DNA of 64,000 nt, taken from positions 144,768 to 208,767 of the forward strand of contig JAFSSE010000041.1 of assembly GCA_017445755.1 (NCBI GenBank), written 5' to 3'. Source of the DNA: Bacteroidales bacterium. Its GTDB lineage: Bacteria > Bacteroidota > Bacteroidia > Bacteroidales > UBA932. Position 1 is the stretch's first letter; each line of letters starts with the position of its first letter. Below the pieces are notes generated by a model that worked only from the letters and a program-made list of their open reading frames with translations, made no database searches and was not told where the DNA came from. The translations under genes were made by a program, and so were the position numbers. Positions 60,464-64,000 of the stretch are shown piece after piece.

Positions 60464-61687
60464 CTATTCGGCGAAGAGCCGGATGATGTTGAGGATCACC
60501 TTCGAGGCGGCTTCAATGCTCTCGAGGGGCACGTATTCCATCTTTCCATGGAAATTGAGCCCGCCCGCGAAGATATTCGGGCAGGGGAGTCCCATGTAAC
60601 TCAGGTTGGCCCCGTCGGTACCGCCCCGGATTGGCTGGATCTTAACCTTGATACCCTCCATTTCCATGGCCTTGACGGCCTTTTCGACAATGTGGTAATG
60701 GGGTTCGACCTGTTCCCTCATGTTACGGTACTGGTCTTTCAGGGTAAGCTGCACGGTGCCCTCGCCGTATTTTTTGTTCATGAAATCGGCAATCTCCCGG
60801 ATCATGACCTTCTTCTTCTCGAACTTCTCGGCGTCATGGTCCCGGATAATATAGGCGAAGTCGGCCTCCTCGACAGAGCCCTTGAAGGAGATGAGGTGGA
60901 AGAAGCCCTCGTATCCTTCAGTATATTCCGGGCGCTGCTCAATCGGCAGGAGGGAATTGAACTCCTGGCCAATCAGGATGGCGTTTTTCATCTTGCCCTT
61001 GGCGCTTCCGGGATGGACGTTCCGACCCTGGATATGGATTTTCGCGCTGGCCGCGTTGAAGTTTTCGAACTCGAGTTCCCCGATTTCCCCGCCGTCCATC
61101 GTATAGGCGTAGTCGGCTCCGAAACGTTTTACGTCAAACTTGATTACCCCGCGGCCGATTTCTTCGTCGGGGGTGAAGCCGATTTTTACGGGTCCGTGCT
61201 TGAATTCCGGATGCTCCATGATCCAGGCGGCGGCATTCATAATTTCCGCCACCCCGGCCTTGTCGTCGGCCCCGAGAAGGGTGGTTCCGTCGGTCGTAAT
61301 AAGGGTCTGGCCCTTGAAATGGAGGAGTTCCGGGAACTCGGACGGCTTCAGGAATAGCCCCGGGACGCCCTTGAGGGCGATATCGGATCCGTCATAATCC
61401 GGAATAATCTGGGGCTTGACATCCTTTCCCGAAGCATCCGGCGCGGTGTCCACATGGGCGATGAACCCTACTGCGGGAATATCCTTCCCGGGGATGTTCG
61501 AGGGGATGGTTCCCATCACATAGCCGTATTCATCGAGCTCTGCCTCGATACCCATCTCCTGGAGTTCGGCGCACAGCATCTTCAGAAGGTCCCACTGCTT
61601 AGCCGTTGAGGGCTGGGTCTCCGACTCTTCGTTACTCTGGGTGTCTACTCCCACATACCTTAAAAATCTGTCAAGTATCTTTTCCAT
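60464..61687 (-). CDS. pepT: Peptidase T (tripeptide aminopeptidase)
   Basis: 407 residues, cytoplasmic M20B metallopeptidase. Motifs: IAHVDTAPD (first zinc ligand, near residue 78), TTLLGADDKAG (bridging Asp), FTPDEEIGRG (catalytic Glu pair), NVHPGSAKGKMKNA and PIRGGTDGANLSYMGLPCPNIFAGG near the C-terminus. Cleaves N-terminal residues from tripeptides. The start shares one base with the stop of the upstream OPT transporter gene (TAATG), so peptide uptake and hydrolysis are coupled. Confidence 0.96.
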   Translation of the reverse strand: MEKILDRFLRYVGVDTQSNEESETQPSTAKQWDLLKMLCAELQEMGIEAELDEYGYVMGTIPSNIPGKDIPAVGFIAHVDTAPDASGKDVKPQIIPDYDGSDIALKGVPGLFLKPSEFPELLHFKGQTLITTDGTTLLGADDKAGVAEIMNAAAWIMEHPEFKHGPVKIGFTPDEEIGRGVIKFDVKRFGADYAYTMDGGEIGELEFENFNAASAKIHIQGRNVHPGSAKGKMKNAILIGQEFNSLLPIEQRPEYTEGYEGFFHLISFKGSVEEADFAYIIRDHDAEKFEKKKVMIREIADFMNKKYGEGTVQLTLKDQYRNMREQVEPHYHIVEKAVKAMEMEGIKVKIQPIRGGTDGANLSYMGLPCPNIFAGGLNFHGKMEYVPLESIEAASKVILNIIRLFAE

Positions 61688-63660
61688 TATTTTTCAGTTT
61701 TCATTGAAGCGTAGATAGTATATGCGATAAGGGCGATGAAGGGCACGATTGCTATCGCCTCCCCGAAATGGGCGTTCCACTCCGTTAGGAAGAGGTCCAC
61801 GGAAGCGAAGCGCAGGATTGCGCTTACGACACCCATGAGGGCGCCTCCGGCGATGAATCCCGAGGCGATTAGGGTTCCCTTTTCATGGCGCCTGGCGTTG
61901 AGGGCCGCATCCTTGGAGCGGGTGCTGACATACCATGAAATTGCACCTCCGACGACCAGGGGGAGGTTGAGGTCAATCGGGATGAACATTCCGAGGGCGA
62001 ATGGCAGGGCCGGGACCTTGAAGAAATTGAGTATGAGGGCGATAGCGGCTCCGATTCCATAGAGGAGCCACGGGGCTCCGCCGCCGCTGAACATCGGCTG
62101 GATGACTGCGGCCATAGCATTGGCCTGGGGCGCTACGAGGGCGTTCTCTCCGGTAAAGCCGTAGGTCTTGTTGAGAACCAGCATGACCCCGCAGACGGTA
62201 ACGGCCGAAACTGCGACTCCGAGGAACTTCCATCCCTCCTGTTTTTTCGGGGTTGAACCAATCCAGTAGCCGATTTTAAGGTCGGTGATAAAGGATCCGG
62301 CAACCGAGAGCGCCGTGCACACCACTCCGCCGATCAGAAGGGCGGCCGCCATGCCCGCGTTCCCCCTCAGCCCGACTGCGACGAGGATGAGCGAGGCGAT
62401 GATAAGGGTCATAAGGGTCATCCCGCTGACCGGGTTGGAACCCACTATGGCTATGGCGTTGGCGGCTACAGTCGTGAACAGGAAGGCGATGACCGCGACT
62501 ATGACGAGTCCGACAAGCGCCTGGCCGACATTATGTACAACCCCGCCGAAGGCGAAGAAAGCGAAAACGGCAAGCAGGGCTATTGCAATCCCGAAAACGA
62601 GGGTTTTCATGGGCATGTCCTCCTCTGTCCGGAGCGGCTTTTCGCCGGAGGCGCCGGGCTTCTTCTTGAACTCCTTGACAGCCAGCGAAGCGGCGCTTTT
62701 AATAACCCCGAAGGACTTGACGATTCCGATGATACCGGCCGTCGCGATGCCTCCGATGCCGATATGGCGCGCATAGGTCTTGAAAATCTCTTCCGGTGCC
62801 ATCTCTCCGATGGTGGTTGCGATTCCCGTGTGCATGAGGTCAATGACCTGCCCGCCCCAGATTAGGTTCATAAAGGGGATGATCACCAGCCACACCAGCA
62901 GGGAGCCGCAGGTGATTATGAAGGCGTATTTCAGCCCAATGATATAGCCGAGTCCGAGGACCGCCGCTCCGGTATTCATCTTGAGGACCACCTTGGCCTT
63001 GTCCGCGACGACCTGTCCCCAGTGCATCACCGTCGTCGATACGGTCTCGGCCCATGTCCCGAAGGTGGCGACGAGGAAGTCGTACACGCCGCCCACAAGG
63101 CCGGCCGCGATCAGCGTCTTTGCGCTGTCACCGCCGCTTTCCCCGCTGACGAGCACCTGGGTGGTCGCGGTCGCTTCGGGGAAGGGGTATTTCCCGTGCA
63201 TCTCCTTGACGAAGTATTTCCGGAAGGGAATCAGGAAAAGAATCCCGAGGAAACCGCCGAGGAGCGAGCTCAGGACCATCTGCCAGTAGTTCACTTCCAC
63301 ACCCAGTATATATATGGCGGGAAGGGTGAAGATGGCGCCGGCGACGACTGCTCCGGAGCATCCGCCTATCGACTGGATAATTACGTTCTGGGCTAGGGAA
63401 TCTTTTTTCTTCAGGGCCGAGGTAAGTCCCACTGCGATAATTGCAATGGGGATTGCGGCCTCGAAGACCTGGCCCACCTTGAGCCCGAGGTATGCCGCCG
63501 CGGCGCTGAAGAGGATGACCATCAGGATGCCTACCGCTACGGAGTAGGGCGTAACCTCAGAGTAGGTTTTTCCGGGATTCAGAAGCGGTTGATACGCTTC
63601 TCCCGGCTTCAGCTCCCGGTGGGCATTCTCCGGCAGCTGCATGTTTTTCTTTTCTTCCAT
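61687..63660 (-). CDS. OPT family oligopeptide transporter
   Basis: 657 residues from ATG 63660; the longer frame to 63723 runs through the promoter. About 14-16 hydrophobic segments with OPT-family signatures: SVAVGILMVILFSAAAAYLGLKVGQVFEAAIP (41-72), SIGGCSGAVVAGAIFTLPA, YPFPEATATTQVLVSGE near 170 and NPVSGMTLMTLIIASL near 420. Inner-membrane importer of peptides or metal-peptide complexes, paired with pepT for degradation. Its -7 box at 63665-63673 abuts the start codon. Confidence 0.94.
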   Translation of the reverse strand: MEEKKNMQLPENAHRELKPGEAYQPLLNPGKTYSEVTPYSVAVGILMVILFSAAAAYLGLKVGQVFEAAIPIAIIAVGLTSALKKKDSLAQNVIIQSIGGCSGAVVAGAIFTLPAIYILGVEVNYWQMVLSSLLGGFLGILFLIPFRKYFVKEMHGKYPFPEATATTQVLVSGESGGDSAKTLIAAGLVGGVYDFLVATFGTWAETVSTTVMHWGQVVADKAKVVLKMNTGAAVLGLGYIIGLKYAFIITCGSLLVWLVIIPFMNLIWGGQVIDLMHTGIATTIGEMAPEEIFKTYARHIGIGGIATAGIIGIVKSFGVIKSAASLAVKEFKKKPGASGEKPLRTEEDMPMKTLVFGIAIALLAVFAFFAFGGVVHNVGQALVGLVIVAVIAFLFTTVAANAIAIVGSNPVSGMTLMTLIIASLILVAVGLRGNAGMAAALLIGGVVCTALSVAGSFITDLKIGYWIGSTPKKQEGWKFLGVAVSAVTVCGVMLVLNKTYGFTGENALVAPQANAMAAVIQPMFSGGGAPWLLYGIGAAIALILNFFKVPALPFALGMFIPIDLNLPLVVGGAISWYVSTRSKDAALNARRHEKGTLIASGFIAGGALMGVVSAILRFASVDLFLTEWNAHFGEAIAIVPFIALIAYTIYASMKTEK

Positions 63661-63664
63661 AAAT

Positions 63665-63673
63665 ACAAAAATA
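63665..63673 (-). promoter_or_regulatory. -7 promoter box abutting the OPT transporter start
   Basis: TATTTTTGT on the minus strand matches TAnnTTTG and ends 4 nt before ATG 63660, implying a leaderless message. Confidence 0.65.
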
Positions 63674-63739
63674 GCAAAAAATCGGCTCACCCGCAAAACT
63701 CCGTGTCTGAGCAGAAACAGCAAATAGTGCTAACGCCTC

Positions 63740-63771
63740 TTGCGGGTTTCATTTTTGTTACTTATCTTTGC
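63740..63771 (+). promoter_or_regulatory. Promoter of the DUF4160 gene (-33 TTG, -7 TATCTTTGC)
   Basis: TTG at 63740-63742 and TATCTTTGC at 63763-63771 are spaced 20 bp. The box ends 13 nt before ATG 63785. Confidence 0.75.
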
Positions 63772-63784
63772 AAAAAGAATTGTC

Positions 63785-64000
63785 ATGCCAGAATTATTCA
63801 GACAATACGGTTTCGTCTTCCTGTTCTTCTCCAAGGAACATGAGCCAATCCATGTCCACGTGCGTGGACACGATGGAGATGCCAAGTTCAATTGGGACGG
63901 AGAGGGCTTCGTGATGGAGTATGTCCATAACATCAAGGCGAATGATCTAAAGCGCATCGAAAGGATGATTGCCGAGAATACGGACATCATCATCAACCGC
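63785..64000 (+). CDS. DUF4160 domain protein, 5' part
   Basis: 72 residues are visible before the window ends. The sequence MPELFRQYGFVFLFFSKEHEPIHVHVRGHDGDAKF is the DUF4160 signature (FFS-x-E-H-x-P-x-H-V-H-V). Small cytoplasmic proteins of this family are often encoded beside a DUF2442 gene, a pairing discussed as toxin-antitoxin-like but unproven. The partner, if any, would lie beyond the window. Confidence 0.88.
   Translation, partial: MPELFRQYGFVFLFFSKEHEPIHVHVRGHDGDAKFNWDGEGFVMEYVHNIKANDLKRIERMIAENTDIIINR

Noticed and set aside
1-64000. tRNA, rRNA, tmRNA or riboswitch genes
   Set aside because: Intergenic gaps were read by eye and none shows a cloverleaf with a conserved T-loop or a recognisable riboswitch core; the metK leader is only about 50 nt and shows no SAM-riboswitch motif.

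Overview
The window looks like chromosome from a GC-rich member of the Bacteroidales. It has SusC/SusD and Oar-type TonB-dependent receptors, BACON, GLUG, DUF5689, DUF4249 and DUF4886 lipoproteins, an OstA-like protein and Bacteroidetes-type promoters with a TAnnTTTG -7 box. High G+C and codon bias would suit a Rikenellaceae/Alistipes or Cryptobacteroides-like lineage, but that placement is inference. No tRNA, rRNA, CRISPR array, prophage, recognisable transcription regulator or complete insertion sequence was seen.

Layout. 1-526: 5' part of a Y1 (HUH) transposase on the minus strand and one copy of a palindromic repeat. 527-2395: FAD-dependent oxidoreductase and DUF456 membrane protein. 2604-7801: a SusC/SusD pair without enzymes, closed by a strong terminator. 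13139-7879 (minus): housekeeping operon smpB-cdaA-mutS2-yraN-manC, divergent from metK (13257-14519).

14600-31200 (plus): two successive transcription units that together look like an extracellular nucleic-acid scavenging locus. The first holds an Oar-type receptor and a 1533-residue BACON/GLUG lipoprotein. The second, with its own promoter, holds a BACON/OB-module lipoprotein, a NUC1-type nuclease lipoprotein, an EEP-family phosphodiesterase, a second TonB-dependent receptor and a DUF5689 lipoprotein.

44124-31366 (minus): one tightly packed eight-gene run galE, serpin, PBP4-type D,D-carboxypeptidase, manA, GH3 glycosidase, SGNH/DUF4886 protein, M3 peptidase (Dcp), SGNH-GLUG lipoprotein. Adjacent ORFs overlap by up to 14 bp, and a bidirectional-looking hairpin ends the run. 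44238-46769 (minus): a small conserved protein and a GH89 alpha-N-acetylglucosaminidase.

46934-53920 (plus): an EEP-family lipoprotein, then guaB (without CBS domains), two SurA-like periplasmic chaperones and an OstA-like protein, which suggests outer-membrane biogenesis. 53977-60463 (plus): lipoprotein, small beta-barrel protein, a fused PAP2 phosphatase/VanX-type dipeptidase, and a TonB receptor with a DUF4249 lipoprotein. 63660-60464 (minus): OPT peptide transporter and peptidase T. The window ends inside a DUF4160 gene.

The most unusual signal is an interspersed repeat of about 105-108 bp. Two copies (340-447 and 22652-22759) have equal length, identical 9-bp inverted ends and a central hairpin with a compensatory base-pair change. 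A third, diverged copy lies at 31223-31327 and a possible end fragment at 46829. The first copy lies 98 bp upstream of the Y1 transposase start, which suggests a REP-like element moved in trans.
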